From positions 32,932-96,931 of the forward strand of contig JBICIG010000011.1 in assembly GCA_043101605.1 (NCBI GenBank): 64,000 bases of DNA, written 5' to 3'. Below the pieces are notes generated by a model. That model saw nothing but the letters and a program-made list of their open reading frames with translations, was not told the origin of the DNA and searched no databases. Positions 16,205-25,503 of this stretch are shown in pieces. Numbering within the stretch: position 1 is the stretch's first letter; each line of letters opens with the position of its first letter. Source of the DNA: JBICIG01 sp043101605. GTDB lineage: Bacteria > Planctomycetota > Phycisphaerae > Phycisphaerales > UBA1924. The translations under genes were made by a program, and so were the position numbers.

Positions 16205-18394
16205 ATGTCCACCACCCCGAAACTTCTGGGCAAGACCGTCGTCTCGAAGGAGATCGCCGGGCGCACGATGTCGATCGCGACGGGCCGCGTTGCGAAGCTG
16301 GCGACGAGCGCGGTGATCATCACCTACGGGGAGACCAGCGTGCTGGCGACCTGCGTGCGTGCGGACCCGCGTCCGGGGCTCGACTTCTTCCCGATGCAGG
16401 TGGATTACCGGGAGAAGCTGACGGCGGCGGGCAAGTTCCCGGGCGGCTTCCGCAAGCGTGAGGGTGCGCCGAACGAGAAGGAAATCCTGACGATGCGGAT
16501 GATCGACCGCCCGATCAGGCCGCTGTTCCCCGACGGGTTCATCGACGAGGTGCAGATCCAGTGCTGGGTGATGAGCCACGACGGGGAGAACGACTCGGAT
16601 GTGATCTCGTCGAACGGGGCGAGCGCGGCGTTGGCGATCTCGGATGCGCCGTTCGAGGGTCCGATCGCGACGGTTCGGGTGGCGCGGATCTACACCGATG
16701 ACGGGCCGCGGTTCGTGCTGAACCCGACGGTGACGCAGATGGAGTACTCGGATCTCGACCTGGTGCTCAGCGGGCACAAGGACGGGGTGAACATGATCGA
16801 GGTCGGCGCGGCCGAGATCAGCGACGAGGACATGGTCGAGGCGATCCGGTTCGGGTACGAGGGGGTCAAGGAGATCCTGTCGCTGATCGAGGAACTGGTG
16901 TCGAAGGTGGGGGTGGAGAAGGTGATCCGCAACCCGCTGAATGTGCCGCCGCAGGAGATCGCCGATCGCGTCAAGGAACTGTGCCTGGCGGAGATGACCG
17001 AGGCGCGGATGATCAAGGGCAAGACCGAGCGGAACGACAAGGTCGCCGCGCTCCGCAAGAAGCTGCTCGACGAGCACTTCCAGCTTGTCGAGGGAGGGAC
17101 CTACGGCGAGTACGAGACCTCGCGGCAGAATCGCGAGTGGGCCAAGGAGGCGTTCCGGCGCCTCGAGAAGAAGGTCACTCGTCAGCTGATCGTGGAGAAG
17201 GGCCGCCGGGCCGACGGTCGGGACGCGAAGGAAATCCGCCCCCTCGAGATGGAGGTCGGGGTCTTCGATCGCACGCACGGGTCGGCGTTCTTCCAGCGTG
17301 GCGAGACGCAGAGCCTCGTGTCGTGTGCGCTCGGGACGGGCCGCGACGAGCAGATCGTTGATGGTCTGTTGCCGGAGTATTCGAAGAAGTTCACGCTGCA
17401 CTACAACTTTCCGCCGTTCTGCACGGGCGAGGCGGGTCGGATCATGGGTCCGGGCCGGCGTGAGATCGGGCACGGGGCGCTGGCCGAGCGTTCGCTGATG
17501 GGTATCCTGCCGAGCCCGGAGGACTTCCCGTACACGGTGCGGCTGGTCAGCGACATCACCGAGTCGAACGGCTCGTCGTCGATGGCGTCGGTGTGCGGCG
17601 GGTGCCTGGCGCTGATGGACGCGGGCGTGCCGATCACGGCGACCTGCGCGGGCATCTCGGTCGGGCGGTTCACCGATGAGAACGGTGAGAAGGAGTTGTT
17701 CGTCACCGACATCATCGGCGAGGAGGACTTCTTCGGCGACATGGACTTCAAGGTGTCGGGCACGCGGAACGGGATCACGGGGATCCAGCTCGATCTCAAG
17801 GCCCGCGGGCTGACGGTCGACCAGATCGTGACGATCTTCGAGCAGGCCAAGACGGGCCGGCTGGAGATCATCGACCAGATGGAGAAGGTGATCGCCGCGC
17901 CGCGTGCGGACATCTCGCTGTACGCCCCGCGCCTGGTGACGATCCACATCGACCCGGCGACGATCGGGAAGCTGATCGGTCCGGGCGGGAAGATGATCCG
18001 GGCGCTGCAGGACCGTCACCAGGTGTCGATCGATGTGGAGGACGACGGGACGGTGATCGTGTCGGCGCCGAACGGGGAGCACATCGACGCGGCCAAGGCG
18101 GAGATCGAGGCGTTGTGCGCCGAGATCAAGGTCGGAACGGTCTACAACGGCAAGGTTGTGAGCGTGAAGGACTTCGGCGCGTTCATCGAGCTGGCCCCGG
18201 GGACCGATGGCATGTGCCACATCTCGGAGTTGGCCGACGGGTATGTCAAGAGTGTCGGCGATGTGGTGAGCATCGGGGATGTGGTGAAGGTCAAGGTGAT
18301 CCAGGTGGATGACCAGGGGCGGATCAAGCTCAGCCGCAAGCAGGCGATGGCGCCCGCCAAGGCCGAGGGCGAAGAGGTCGGCGCGGACGCCTGA
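16205..18394 (+). CDS. pnp: Polyribonucleotide nucleotidyltransferase (PNPase)
   Basis: 729 residues with the full PNPase order: first RNase PH domain (about 10-145, including DFFPMQVDYREK), helical linker, second RNase PH domain (about 330-555, with GRREIGHGALAERSL and SDITESNGSSSMASVCGG), KH domain (IDPATIGKLIGPGGKMIR, with the GPGGK loop) and S1 domain (GKVVSVKDFGAFIEL to the end). The enzyme degrades RNA 3'-5' by phosphorolysis and can add tails. GGGAGG upstream supports the ATG at 16205. Confidence 0.98.
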   Translation: MSTTPKLLGKTVVSKEIAGRTMSIATGRVAKLATSAVIITYGETSVLATCVRADPRPGLDFFPMQVDYREKLTAAGKFPGGFRKREGAPNEKEILTMRMIDRPIRPLFPDGFIDEVQIQCWVMSHDGENDSDVISSNGASAALAISDAPFEGPIATVRVARIYTDDGPRFVLNPTVTQMEYSDLDLVLSGHKDGVNMIEVGAAEISDEDMVEAIRFGYEGVKEILSLIEELVSKVGVEKVIRNPLNVPPQEIADRVKELCLAEMTEARMIKGKTERNDKVAALRKKLLDEHFQLVEGGTYGEYETSRQNREWAKEAFRRLEKKVTRQLIVEKGRRADGRDAKEIRPLEMEVGVFDRTHGSAFFQRGETQSLVSCALGTGRDEQIVDGLLPEYSKKFTLHYNFPPFCTGEAGRIMGPGRREIGHGALAERSLMGILPSPEDFPYTVRLVSDITESNGSSSMASVCGGCLALMDAGVPITATCAGISVGRFTDENGEKELFVTDIIGEEDFFGDMDFKVSGTRNGITGIQLDLKARGLTVDQIVTIFEQAKTGRLEIIDQMEKVIAAPRADISLYAPRLVTIHIDPATIGKLIGPGGKMIRALQDRHQVSIDVEDDGTVIVSAPNGEHIDAAKAEIEALCAEIKVGTVYNGKVVSVKDFGAFIELAPGTDGMCHISELADGYVKSVGDVVSIGDVVKVKVIQVDDQGRIKLSRKQAMAPAKAEGEEVGADA

Positions 18395-18646
18395 TCGGTT
18401 TTTGATCGGTCTGTCATTCTCGGCGGTGCCGCCCAATCTTGGGCGAGCGTTGACCGGCTGACCCCTCCTGAGGTAATCTGGAGAAGTTGTCGGTGCGCCC
18501 GCGTGCCGACGGCCGGTTGTCGGTGATTGCTCCGGCGGCCGAGGGGCCGGTGATCAGGCCCGCGGCGTGCACTGGCGCGTGCTTCGGCGGTTGTTGCCGG
18601 GGTGCGGCTGGGGCAGGCTTCGGCTCTGGCGCTGAGGGGGTGAAGC

Positions 18647-18931
18647 ATGGCCGAGCCAATTGAACGGCTCGAAGGCGTCCGCGGCGTGGTCAAGTGGTTC
18701 GACCCGCGCAAGGGCTTCGGCTTCCTCGTCGGGCCCGAGGGTCAGGACATCTTTGCCCACTACACGGTGATCGACGGTGACGGGTTCCGGGTGCTGCGTG
18801 ATGGCACCGAGGTGGAGTACGACGCCGAGCGGACGGACAAGGGCTGGCGTGCGACGCGTGTGCAGCGGCTCGAGCCGCTGGATGTGCAGGTGGTTTCTCG
18901 TCGCCCGTATACGCGGACGCCGAGGCGGTAG
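18647..18931 (+). CDS. Cold-shock domain protein
   Basis: 94 residues with one cold-shock OB fold. RNP1 is KGFGFLVGPEG and RNP2 DIFAHYTVI, with VKWFDPRKGFGF as the entry. The usual length is about 67-70; here an extra N-terminal segment and a basic C-terminal tail (SRRPYTRTPRR) flank the fold. It would bind single-stranded RNA or DNA as a chaperone. The ATG follows GAGGGGGTGAAGC. Its stop overlaps a TAGCAT word (18929-18934) that might be the -10 for the next gene. Confidence 0.95.
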   Translation: MAEPIERLEGVRGVVKWFDPRKGFGFLVGPEGQDIFAHYTVIDGDGFRVLRDGTEVEYDAERTDKGWRATRVQRLEPLDVQVVSRRPYTRTPRR

Positions 18932-18954
18932 CATCCCGTTCCTCCTTATATGGA

Positions 18955-19806
18955 ATGGGCATGAACGGACTCGTGGGCTTCGGTCTGGGAATGCTGGTGA
19001 CGGCGGTGGCGGGCTGGGTGTTCACGGCGCAGTTGGTTCGCCGGACGCGCCGGGCCGAGCGTCGGGCGAGCGCGGCCGAGCGGTTGGCGGAGGTGGGCGC
19101 TCTGACCGGGGGGCTGGCGCATGAGATCCGCAACCCGCTGTCGACGCTGGCGCTGAATGCGCAGTTGCTCGAGGAGGGGCTGCGCGATGCGGCGCTGCCC
19201 GAGGAGGAGCGGCAGCGGCTGATCCGGCGGATCGGGTCGCTGCGGCGGGAGACCGAGCGGCTGGGGGCGACGCTCGAGGACTTTCTGCAGTACGCGGGGG
19301 AGATGCGGCTTTCGCGCGAGAGCGCCAAGCTCAACGACATCGTTGATGAGTTGCTGGACTTCTTTGCGCCGCAGGCGACTCAGCAGGGCGTCCGTCTGCG
19401 GGCGGATCTGGCGCGCGATATGCCCGCGGCGCCGCTGGATGTCTCGCTGGTCAAGCAGGCGGTGCTGAACCTGCTGCTCAACGCGGTGCAGGCGATGTCC
19501 GGGAACGCGCCGGGCACGCCGCGGGAGTTGATTCTGCGGACGGCGGTGCGCGGCGGGCGCGAGGGGTCGCCGCGGGTGTGCGAACTGCGGGTGATCGACA
19601 CGGGGCCGGGGATCGCCGAGGAGACGCTGGCGAAGATCTTTCAGCCGTATTTCTCGACCAAGTCGGGCGGGACGGGCCTGGGGCTCCCGACGAGCCGGCG
19701 GATCGTCGAAGCGCACGGGGGGGAGCTGGAGGTGCACTCCGAGCCGGGACGGGGGACGGAGTTCGTGCTGGTGTTTCCGGTGCTGGCGGCGGAGGTCGAG
19801 CGTTAG
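18955..19806 (+). CDS. Membrane-anchored sensor histidine kinase (NtrB-like)
   Basis: 283 residues. One N-terminal transmembrane helix (about 5-26) is followed by a short linker, a HisKA domain with the phospho-acceptor His56 in [20 protein letters not shown], and an HATPase domain: N box [17 protein letters not shown]1 [11 protein letters not shown], and G2 [19 protein letters not shown]. There is no periplasmic sensor or PAS domain and no response regulator nearby, so it is an orphan kinase. ATG 18961 is an alternative start. Its last bases overlap the convergent tryptophan dioxygenase gene by 4 bases. Confidence 0.9.
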   Translation: MGMNGLVGFGLGMLVTAVAGWVFTAQLVRRTRRAERRASAAERLAEVGALTGGLAHEIRNPLSTLALNAQLLEEGLRDAALPEEERQRLIRRIGSLRRETERLGATLEDFLQYAGEMRLSRESAKLNDIVDELLDFFAPQATQQGVRLRADLARDMPAAPLDVSLVKQAVLNLLLNAVQAMSGNAPGTPRELILRTAVRGGREGSPRVCELRVIDTGPGIAEETLAKIFQPYFSTKSGGTGLGLPTSRRIVEAHGGELEVHSEPGRGTEFVLVFPVLAAEVER

Positions 19807-20639
19807 AGGGCGGTGCGGACCTGCCAGAGCTCGGGGAAGAAGACATGGAAGACGAGTTGGCGTAGGAAGGGGACGCCGGAGCTGCCGCCGGTGCCTCGCT
19901 TGCCGCCGATGACGCGTTCGACGACCTTCATGTGGCGGAATCGCCAGAGCGAGAACTGCTCGTCGACATCGACGAGTTTCTCGGCCATCTCGTAGGCGTC
20001 CCAGTGCTCGCCGGTGTGTTGGTAGACGCGTCGGAAGACCTCGACGATGCGCTCGTCGGGTTCATAGGGCTTGGTCACATCGCGTTCGAGGATGTCGCGC
20101 GGGATGTCGTGCCCGCGGCGGGCGAGGTAGCGCAGGAACTCGTCGTAGAGGCTCGGCTCGCGGAGGGCCTTGTCGAGGCGCTCGGCGGCGTCGGCGTCGT
20201 GGCGGTGGACTCGGAGCATCTGCTCGTCCTTGTTGCCCAGAACGAACTCGACGAGTCGGTATTGGACGGACTGGAAGCCGCTGGCGGGGCCCAGGACATG
20301 GCGGAACTGGAGGTACTCGCTGGGGGTGAGGGTCGCCAGGACGCTCCACTGGCTGGTGAGCTGGGCCTGGATGTGCTTGACGCGGGCGAGGATCTTGAAG
20401 CAGGGCTCGATCTGGTCGTCGCGGATGAAGGCGCGGGCGGCCTCGAGTTCGTGGAGCATGAGCTTGAGCCACAGCTCGGTGGTCTGATGCTGGATGATGA
20501 AGAGCATCTCGTCGTGGTGGGGCGGGTCGGAGAGGGGCTGCTGGGCGTCGAGGATTTTGTCGAGGCGGAGATATCCCGCGTAGGTGAGCCGACCCTCGAG
20601 ATCGGTGTGGATGCCTTCCTCGAACTCGCGTGTCGCCAT
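19803..20639 (-). CDS. kynA: Tryptophan 2,3-dioxygenase
   Basis: 278 residues, the normal length. Family signatures include the N-terminal [39 protein letters not shown] (substrate-pocket helix with the His motif), SGFQSVQYR and the C-terminal [16 protein letters not shown] loop. The heme enzyme opens the indole ring of tryptophan to N-formylkynurenine. GGGGAGG precedes ATG 20639. No other kynurenine-pathway gene is adjacent. Confidence 0.97.
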   Translation of the reverse strand: MATREFEEGIHTDLEGRLTYAGYLRLDKILDAQQPLSDPPHHDEMLFIIQHQTTELWLKLMLHELEAARAFIRDDQIEPCFKILARVKHIQAQLTSQWSVLATLTPSEYLQFRHVLGPASGFQSVQYRLVEFVLGNKDEQMLRVHRHDADAAERLDKALREPSLYDEFLRYLARRGHDIPRDILERDVTKPYEPDERIVEVFRRVYQHTGEHWDAYEMAEKLVDVDEQFSLWRFRHMKVVERVIGGKRGTGGSSGVPFLRQLVFHVFFPELWQVRTAL

Positions 20640-20687
20640 GGAGCCTCCCCGCGGCTTGTGCCGCATGGAGAAGCCTACTCGTCTCGG

Positions 20688-20951
20688 TCAGTCGTCGTCG
20701 GGAGCGAGGACGAGCGCGAGAGGTCGGCGCGGGCGTGGTTCGGCGTCCCACGCGCTGGTGCGTGGTTGGCGGATGGCGTGGCCGTCGCCCGGCTCGGGTT
20801 CGAAGACGACCCGGCGGATGAGGTGGTGCTCGGCCAGCGGGCTCGAGCCGCAGCCGATGAGATGCGTGAGGGTGGCGCAGACGGTGAGGGCGGCGGCGTG
20901 GGGGAGGATGCGCACGGGTCGTGCGGGGGATGGATGGGCGCGGGGGCGCAT
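20688..20951 (-). CDS. Small putative lipoprotein
   Basis: 87 residues. A basic N-terminus, the hydrophobic stretch ILPHAAALTVCATLTHLIG and a Cys (LTHLIGC) form a lipobox-like signal. The mature part is about 55 residues, polar, ending in DDD. The family is not recognised. The ATG at 20951 lacks a clear ribosome binding site, and kynA follows 48 bases downstream on the same strand. Confidence 0.5.
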   Translation of the reverse strand: MRPRAHPSPARPVRILPHAAALTVCATLTHLIGCGSSPLAEHHLIRRVVFEPEPGDGHAIRQPRTSAWDAEPRPRRPLALVLAPDDD

Positions 20952-21130
20952 CACCCTGCAAGGTTGCGAACGAATGCGGGTGGGGCTCGTGGCCCGGCGG
21001 GGCGCGAGAGGGGGCGGGGTCGGGTCGTGGGGCGTCGGGGAGCGGGGCGGGGCGGGGGGTGGCCCGAGAACGGCGTGCGCGATGGCGGGCCGGAGGCCGA
21101 ACCTGCGCGGACCGGGGCGGCGGGGACGCG

Positions 21131-21158
21131 TTGACGATCCGAACAGATGCTCTACGAT
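21131..21158 (+). promoter_or_regulatory. Strong candidate promoter
   Basis: TTGACG (21131-21136), a 16-base spacer and TACGAT (21153-21158) form the best sigma-70-like promoter in the window. Transcription would start near 21165, giving a leader of about 40 bases with AGGAG before the isomerase gene. Confidence 0.55.
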
Positions 21159-21206
21159 GGGTCGGAGCCGGTCGACCGAGCCGGCCCGATGACAGGAGTT
21201 TCCCGC

Positions 21207-22109
21207 TTGATCCGGCCCGCCCTCAGCAGCGTCGCGTTCCCCGAATGGACCCTCGATCGCGTCGCGGAGTTCGCCAAGCGTGCGAACTACGACGCGGTGG
21301 AGTTGCGGACCTTCGGGTTCGGCTCGACGGATCTTGCGTGCGATCCGCTGCTGTCGGACCCGATCAAGACGGCCCAGTGCTTCCAGGAAGCGGGGGTCGG
21401 GATTCTTTCGCTGGCGACCTCGCTCTCGTTCGACAAGCCGGTGTTCCCGCCGATCGTCGGGCTGGCGTTGGGCGACTACGACGGGCCGGTGCGTCAGTGT
21501 CGGCGGATCATCGAAGTTGCGCGCGCGATGGATTGCCCGTTCGTGCGGGTGTTCGGTTTCGAGCTGCAGGCGGCCGAGAGCCGAAGGGGCGGGATCAAGC
21601 GGGTCGCCAAGCGGCTGCAGCGTGCGGTGGACGCGTGCCGGAACACGGGCGTGCGTGTGGTGATCGAGAATGGCGGGTCGTTCTGCAGGGCGGCGGAGTT
21701 GGCCGAGCTGATCGAGAAGGCGGACATGAACAACCTGCTCGGCGCGTGCTACTCGGTGCCGGTGGGTGTTGCGGCTGGCGATGATGTCGGCGAGGCGGCG
21801 CGGCTGTTGGGCGACAAACTGCTGATGGCGAAGGTGAGCGAGCGGAACGAAGCCGGTCGCACGGTGGCGCTCGGGAAGGGGACGCCCGATTCGCGGGCGG
21901 CGATCGCGGCGCTGGCGTCGGCGGGGTTCGAGGGGTGCGTGATCGTCGATCACAACCGGCTGTGGGATCGCGGCGCGCCGCTGCCGATTGCCGAGCTCGA
22001 GGCCGCGCCGGAGTTCGTCTTCAAGGCGGGGCTGTCGGAGAGTCATCGGAGCGCCGGCGGGGCGCGTTCGAACGGGCGTGCGGACGCGTTCGTTGCGGCC
22101 GGTCGGTGA
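21207..22109 (+). CDS. Sugar phosphate isomerase/epimerase family (xylose isomerase-like TIM barrel)
   Basis: 300 residues of a xylose isomerase-like TIM barrel (AP endonuclease 2 superfamily). Visible strands and metal-site motifs include YDAVELRTFGFGS, CPFVRVFGFELQ, VRVVIENGGSF (Glu ligand), LLMAKVSERN and the final CVIVDHNRL. I prefer the TTG start at 21207 because AGGAG (21194-21198) lies eight bases upstream; ATG 21189 is possible but has no ribosome binding site. The substrate is unknown. queG follows 20 bases later on the same strand. Confidence 0.85.
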   Translation: MIRPALSSVAFPEWTLDRVAEFAKRANYDAVELRTFGFGSTDLACDPLLSDPIKTAQCFQEAGVGILSLATSLSFDKPVFPPIVGLALGDYDGPVRQCRRIIEVARAMDCPFVRVFGFELQAAESRRGGIKRVAKRLQRAVDACRNTGVRVVIENGGSFCRAAELAELIEKADMNNLLGACYSVPVGVAAGDDVGEAARLLGDKLLMAKVSERNEAGRTVALGKGTPDSRAAIAALASAGFEGCVIVDHNRLWDRGAPLPIAELEAAPEFVFKAGLSESHRSAGGARSNGRADAFVAAGR

Positions 22110-22129
22110 GTCCCGCAAGGGGTTGGCCC

Positions 22130-23227
22130 GTGAGCCGAGCCCTCACTTCAGAGCGGATCGTTGAGTTGGCCCGGGAGCGTGGGTTTGCGCTCGCGGGGGT
22201 GTCGCCGCTGTCGGTGAGCGAGCGGGCGGCGGAGTTCCGCGCGTGGCTGGAGGCGGGCAAGCACGGGACGATGGCGTACCTTGCCGAGAACGAGTCGATC
22301 CGGCTCGAGCCGGCGCGGCTGCTTGATGGCGCGCGGTCGGTCATCATGGTCGCCGATCAGTACGCGGATCGGCAGGATGCGACGGACGGGGCGATCGAGC
22401 CGGGGCGCGGTCGGATCGCGCGGTACGCGCGCGGGCGTGATTATCACAAGGTCATCAAGAAGCGGCTGCATGAGCTGTGCGACGCGTTGCGTGCGCACGA
22501 GCCGGGTGCGGGGTTCCGGGCGTTTACCGATACCGCGCCGGTGTTCGAGCGGGAGTTGGCGCTCAAGGCGGGGCTCGGGTGGATCGGGAAGCACACGCTG
22601 CTGATCCATCCGGAGCGGGGGAGTTATCTGCTGCTCGGCGGGGTGATGACGACGCTGGAGTTGGAGCCGCCGAGGGGGCAGCGGGTCGAGCCGGATCATT
22701 GCGGGAGTTGCACGCGGTGCATCGATGCGTGCCCGACGGGGTGCATCTCGGCGTATTCGGTGGATGCGAGCCGGTGCATCAGTTACCTGACGATCGAGCG
22801 GCGGCGGGCGATTCCGGCAGAGCGGCACGCGGGGATCGGGGACTGGGTGTTCGGGTGCGATGTGTGCCAGGAGGTGTGCCCGCACAACTCGCCGCGGAGC
22901 GATGCGTGGGCGCGGGAGCACGAGTCGGGGATCAACGCGGCGTATGCGCCGGTGCGGGATTCGTTTGATCTGCTGGCGGTGCTCGGGTGGGGGGAGGATG
23001 ATCGGCGCGAGGCGTTCACGGCGTCGGCGATGAAGCGGGCGACGCTGGCGATGATGAAGCGGAACGCGCTCGTCGTGCTGGGGAATCAGGTGCGGGCGGG
23101 GATGTTCCACGAGCAACAGGCGCGGGAGTTGCGGGCGCGGATCGGGGAGATCGCGCGGGACGCCGGGGAGGATGAGATGGTGCGTGAGACCGCGGGGGTG
23201 GTGTTGCGGGAGATCTGGGGAGGTTGA
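22130..23227 (+). CDS. queG: Epoxyqueuosine reductase
   Basis: 365 residues, the usual length. The N-terminal cobalamin-binding part contains HGTMAYLAENESIRLEPARL and RYARGRDYHKVIKKRL. Two 4Fe-4S motifs follow: CGSCTRCIDACPTGC and CDVCQEVCPHNSP. The enzyme reduces epoxyqueuosine to queuosine at the wobble base of certain tRNAs. The start is GTG 22130 (GTGAGCCGAGCC) with GCAAGGGG upstream; the in-frame extension before it overlaps the isomerase gene and is not family-like. Confidence 0.97.
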   Translation: MSRALTSERIVELARERGFALAGVSPLSVSERAAEFRAWLEAGKHGTMAYLAENESIRLEPARLLDGARSVIMVADQYADRQDATDGAIEPGRGRIARYARGRDYHKVIKKRLHELCDALRAHEPGAGFRAFTDTAPVFERELALKAGLGWIGKHTLLIHPERGSYLLLGGVMTTLELEPPRGQRVEPDHCGSCTRCIDACPTGCISAYSVDASRCISYLTIERRRAIPAERHAGIGDWVFGCDVCQEVCPHNSPRSDAWAREHESGINAAYAPVRDSFDLLAVLGWGEDDRREAFTASAMKRATLAMMKRNALVVLGNQVRAGMFHEQQARELRARIGEIARDAGEDEMVRETAGVVLREIWGG

Positions 23228-23251
23228 AGGGTGGGGAGAACACGGGCGGGA

Positions 23252-23306
23252 CGCCAGTGCCACGAGGTTGGGTAGGGCACGGCTTGCGAGCAAGCCGTGG
23301 CACCCG
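23252..23306. repeat. Intergenic palindrome with GTGCCAC flanks
   Basis: CACGGCTTGC (23278-23287) and GCAAGCCGTG (23290-23299) are perfect inverted copies separated by GA. Words of the type AGTGCCACG (before) and GGCACCC (after) flank it. It lies between two convergent genes. It resembles the element at 296-318 in its GGCTTGC core and GTGCCAC flank, and a decayed form may lie at 25418-25445. Confidence 0.55.
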
Positions 23307-23324
23307 ATGTTGTTGGGCGCGCGG

Positions 23325-24644
23325 TTAGTTGGCGGGGTCTGGTTCGGCGCGGCGGAGTTTGGGGATGGGGCCGCCGGGGAGGAGGAGGCGGGAGGCGAGG
23401 ACGATCGCCATGCCCGGGAGGAGGTAGACCTCCTCGAACTCGATGAAACCGAGCCAGAAGAACGGGGCGGCGAGTGCGCACGCGGCGAGCCAGGTGAAGG
23501 CTTTGCGGCGGGTCGGGCCGGCGTGGCCGTCGGCGGTGGGGATCATGCAGAGGTAGACATAGGCGGGGAAGAGGAGGCCGTAGGCGCTGAGGAAGAGGCG
23601 GTAGCCGAGTTCGCTCTTGTCGCCGAGGAAGTCCGGCGTGCTGGCGATGATGCCGACTCCGATTCCGCCAAAGCAAACGAGGAGGGCGTGGGCTGGGTGG
23701 CTCAGCGCTCGGACGAGTGAGTGGAAGTGCAGGATGACGGTGACGAGCGTTTGGATGCCGATGTAGAGCAACAAGGCCCCGCCGAGCTCTGATGACGGTG
23801 AACCCGGTGCGCCAAGCAGACCGTCGTTCCACCACATCCTGCCCAACATCGGCATGTAGACGACCGTGAAGATGATGGCGATCGGGAAGATTCCCAGGAA
23901 TCCCAGCGTGAAGGCGGTGCGGCCCGACGCTCGATTCGTCCAGCGTCGGGCGCGGAGGAATGTCGCGTCGAGGTATGGGCACAAGAGAAAGCCGAACGCG
24001 ACAGGGAACGCGAGGAAGATCAGGTCGATGCGTTGGGCGTCGGTCAGGTCAAACGAGCGGGAGTCGACGCTCGCCAGGTCGCTGCGTCCCGCGAAGACGA
24101 ACAGGAGAACGGGCGTGAGGATCAGAGCGACCACCACACAGACGAGGAGTTGTTTGTCACGCTGCCCTCGCTTGCGGTAGAGCAGGAACCCCGCTGCGGC
24201 GAGCGTGAGAGTGATGATGGCGACCCAGTGCCCTGCGTATTTGAAGAAAGTCGTTTCCGAGAAGCCCGAGTACTCGACGCCGCCGAGCTTGGCGTCCCAC
24301 AGCCACACGAGAAAGAAGTAGTGGAACGCGATCGTGATCGCGGAGAACAGCGCGACCATCGGGCGGTGGGCGAGCGCGATGTCGCGGCTTTGTTTGCGCG
24401 TCAGGACCCAGCCCATCGCGGCGGCGCCGAGGCAGTTGGGGATTGCGAAGACGACAAAGCCCCAGAGGCCGAAGTCGCGGACGAGGAGGATCGGGAGGAA
24501 CATCCCGATGCACCAGGTCCATGAGCAGGCGAGGTAGGCGGCCCAGCCGAGGGTGCGGAAAGGGCCGACGCGGCGATGGGTGCGGAGTCCGGGGGTGGGG
24601 CCGGGTCGTGGATCGGATTGGGATGGGGCGGCGGCGTCAGCCAC
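23325..24644 (-). CDS. Polytopic membrane protein of unknown function
   Basis: 439 residues with roughly ten to twelve hydrophobic spans, starting with WAAYLACSWTWCIGMFLPIL and ending near GMAIVLASRLLLP. The layout is reminiscent of solute symporter-type proteins, but no specific motif is visible, so transport is inference only. I prefer the GTG at 24644, which overlaps the upstream gene by 8 bases. The ATG at 24707 would add a Pro-rich N-terminus and a 71-base overlap. It forms an operon with the DUF4442 gene. Confidence 0.75.
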   Translation of the reverse strand: MADAAAPSQSDPRPGPTPGLRTHRRVGPFRTLGWAAYLACSWTWCIGMFLPILLVRDFGLWGFVVFAIPNCLGAAAMGWVLTRKQSRDIALAHRPMVALFSAITIAFHYFFLVWLWDAKLGGVEYSGFSETTFFKYAGHWVAIITLTLAAAGFLLYRKRGQRDKQLLVCVVVALILTPVLLFVFAGRSDLASVDSRSFDLTDAQRIDLIFLAFPVAFGFLLCPYLDATFLRARRWTNRASGRTAFTLGFLGIFPIAIIFTVVYMPMLGRMWWNDGLLGAPGSPSSELGGALLLYIGIQTLVTVILHFHSLVRALSHPAHALLVCFGGIGVGIIASTPDFLGDKSELGYRLFLSAYGLLFPAYVYLCMIPTADGHAGPTRRKAFTWLAACALAAPFFWLGFIEFEEVYLLPGMAIVLASRLLLPGGPIPKLRRAEPDPAN

Positions 24645-25368
24645 CGGCGCGGTCTCGCTCGGTGGGGGTTGTGTCGTCGGGGTCGGGGCGGAGTGCGGCG
24701 TCGTCAAGGGAGCCGTAGTCGGTGCGCTGTTTGATGTTCCAGCGGCCCTTCTTCATCTGGTGCTGCTTGGGGGTGACATGGAACTCGACGAGGACGCGGC
24801 CGACGCGTTTCTCGCGGACCTTGGGGAGTGCGTCGGCGCGTGGGAGCTGCTGGACGACATTCATTTTGATCTTGTAGTTGAACTCGCCGCCCTTGGCGAT
24901 GAGGGGCTCGATGGGCTCATCGGGGAGGATGCGGTACATGGCGGGGCCGAAGCATGGTCGGAGGAAGCGGTACTCGAGGCGTCGGCAGACGACGGTGTAC
25001 TCGCCGCCGGCGGCGCCGAAGACATACATGCCGCCGGCGATCTCGGCGTTGCCGAGGAGTGCGGCGCCGGCCATGGCGTTGTACCAGTTGCGGTTGAACT
25101 TCTTGAAGGGGAGGACGGCGGTGAAGGTCTCGTTGTCGACCTTCTTCATGCGGATGCCGCTGCGGAAGGCGTAGGGGAGGTAGAAGAGCGCGGAAACGCG
25201 GTGCCAGAAGTTGTTCTTGGTGCTCAGGCGGCTGACGAAGGCCTCGAGGCGGTCGTAGAGGGTGCGCCGGGCGGGGGTGGCGGAGTCTGGGGTGTCGTCG
25301 TGGTCCTCGCGCGGCGCGGGGGGGTCGGTGCGGTGGGGCTTGGGATCGGCGACGGGTGGTGCGGCCAT
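24637..25368 (-). CDS. DUF4442-type hotdog-fold protein
   Basis: 243 residues. A polar, Pro-rich N-terminal tail (about 1-40) precedes a hotdog-like domain: helix LYDRLEAFVSRLSTKNNFWH, then strands and the central helix FNRNWYNAMAGAALLGNAEI, typical of DUF4442 thioesterase-like proteins. The Asn-containing helix is where hotdog acyl-CoA thioesterases keep catalytic residues. The substrate is unknown. It starts at ATG 25368; TATCAT nine bases upstream may be a -10. The next gene downstream is the membrane protein. Confidence 0.75.
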   Translation of the reverse strand: MAAPPVADPKPHRTDPPAPREDHDDTPDSATPARRTLYDRLEAFVSRLSTKNNFWHRVSALFYLPYAFRSGIRMKKVDNETFTAVLPFKKFNRNWYNAMAGAALLGNAEIAGGMYVFGAAGGEYTVVCRRLEYRFLRPCFGPAMYRILPDEPIEPLIAKGGEFNYKIKMNVVQQLPRADALPKVREKRVGRVLVEFHVTPKQHQMKKGRWNIKQRTDYGSLDDAALRPDPDDTTPTERDRAGG

Positions 25369-25417
25369 GTCGTGGGGATGATAGGGGAGGGGGGCAGGGG
25401 AGTCGTCGGAGCGGGGC

Positions 25418-25445
25418 GTGCCTTCGGTCAAGCCGTAGCACCTGG
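25418..25445. repeat. Possible decayed copy of the GTGCC palindrome
   Basis: GTGCCTTCGGTCAAGCCGTAGCACC keeps GTGCC at one end, CAAGCCGT in the arm and GCACC at the other end, matching the arrangement at 23278-23306 with several changes. It lies in the 135-base gap between the DUF4442 and MBL-fold genes. The similarity is partial. Confidence 0.3.
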
Positions 25446-25503
25446 GTTTGAGTGCGGGTTGCGCTCGGAGTTGCCGGGGCGCGGGGGATGCGGGATGTAT
25501 GCG

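Noticed and set aside
18395..18420. TGATCGGT repeated after pnp as a possible terminator
   Set aside because: The two copies are direct, not inverted, and form no hairpin with a T-tract.
22118..22130. Starting QueG further upstream in the open frame from 21935
   Set aside because: That extension overlaps the isomerase gene, is Arg-rich and has no family match; GTG 22130 with a GCAAGGGG ribosome binding site fits better.
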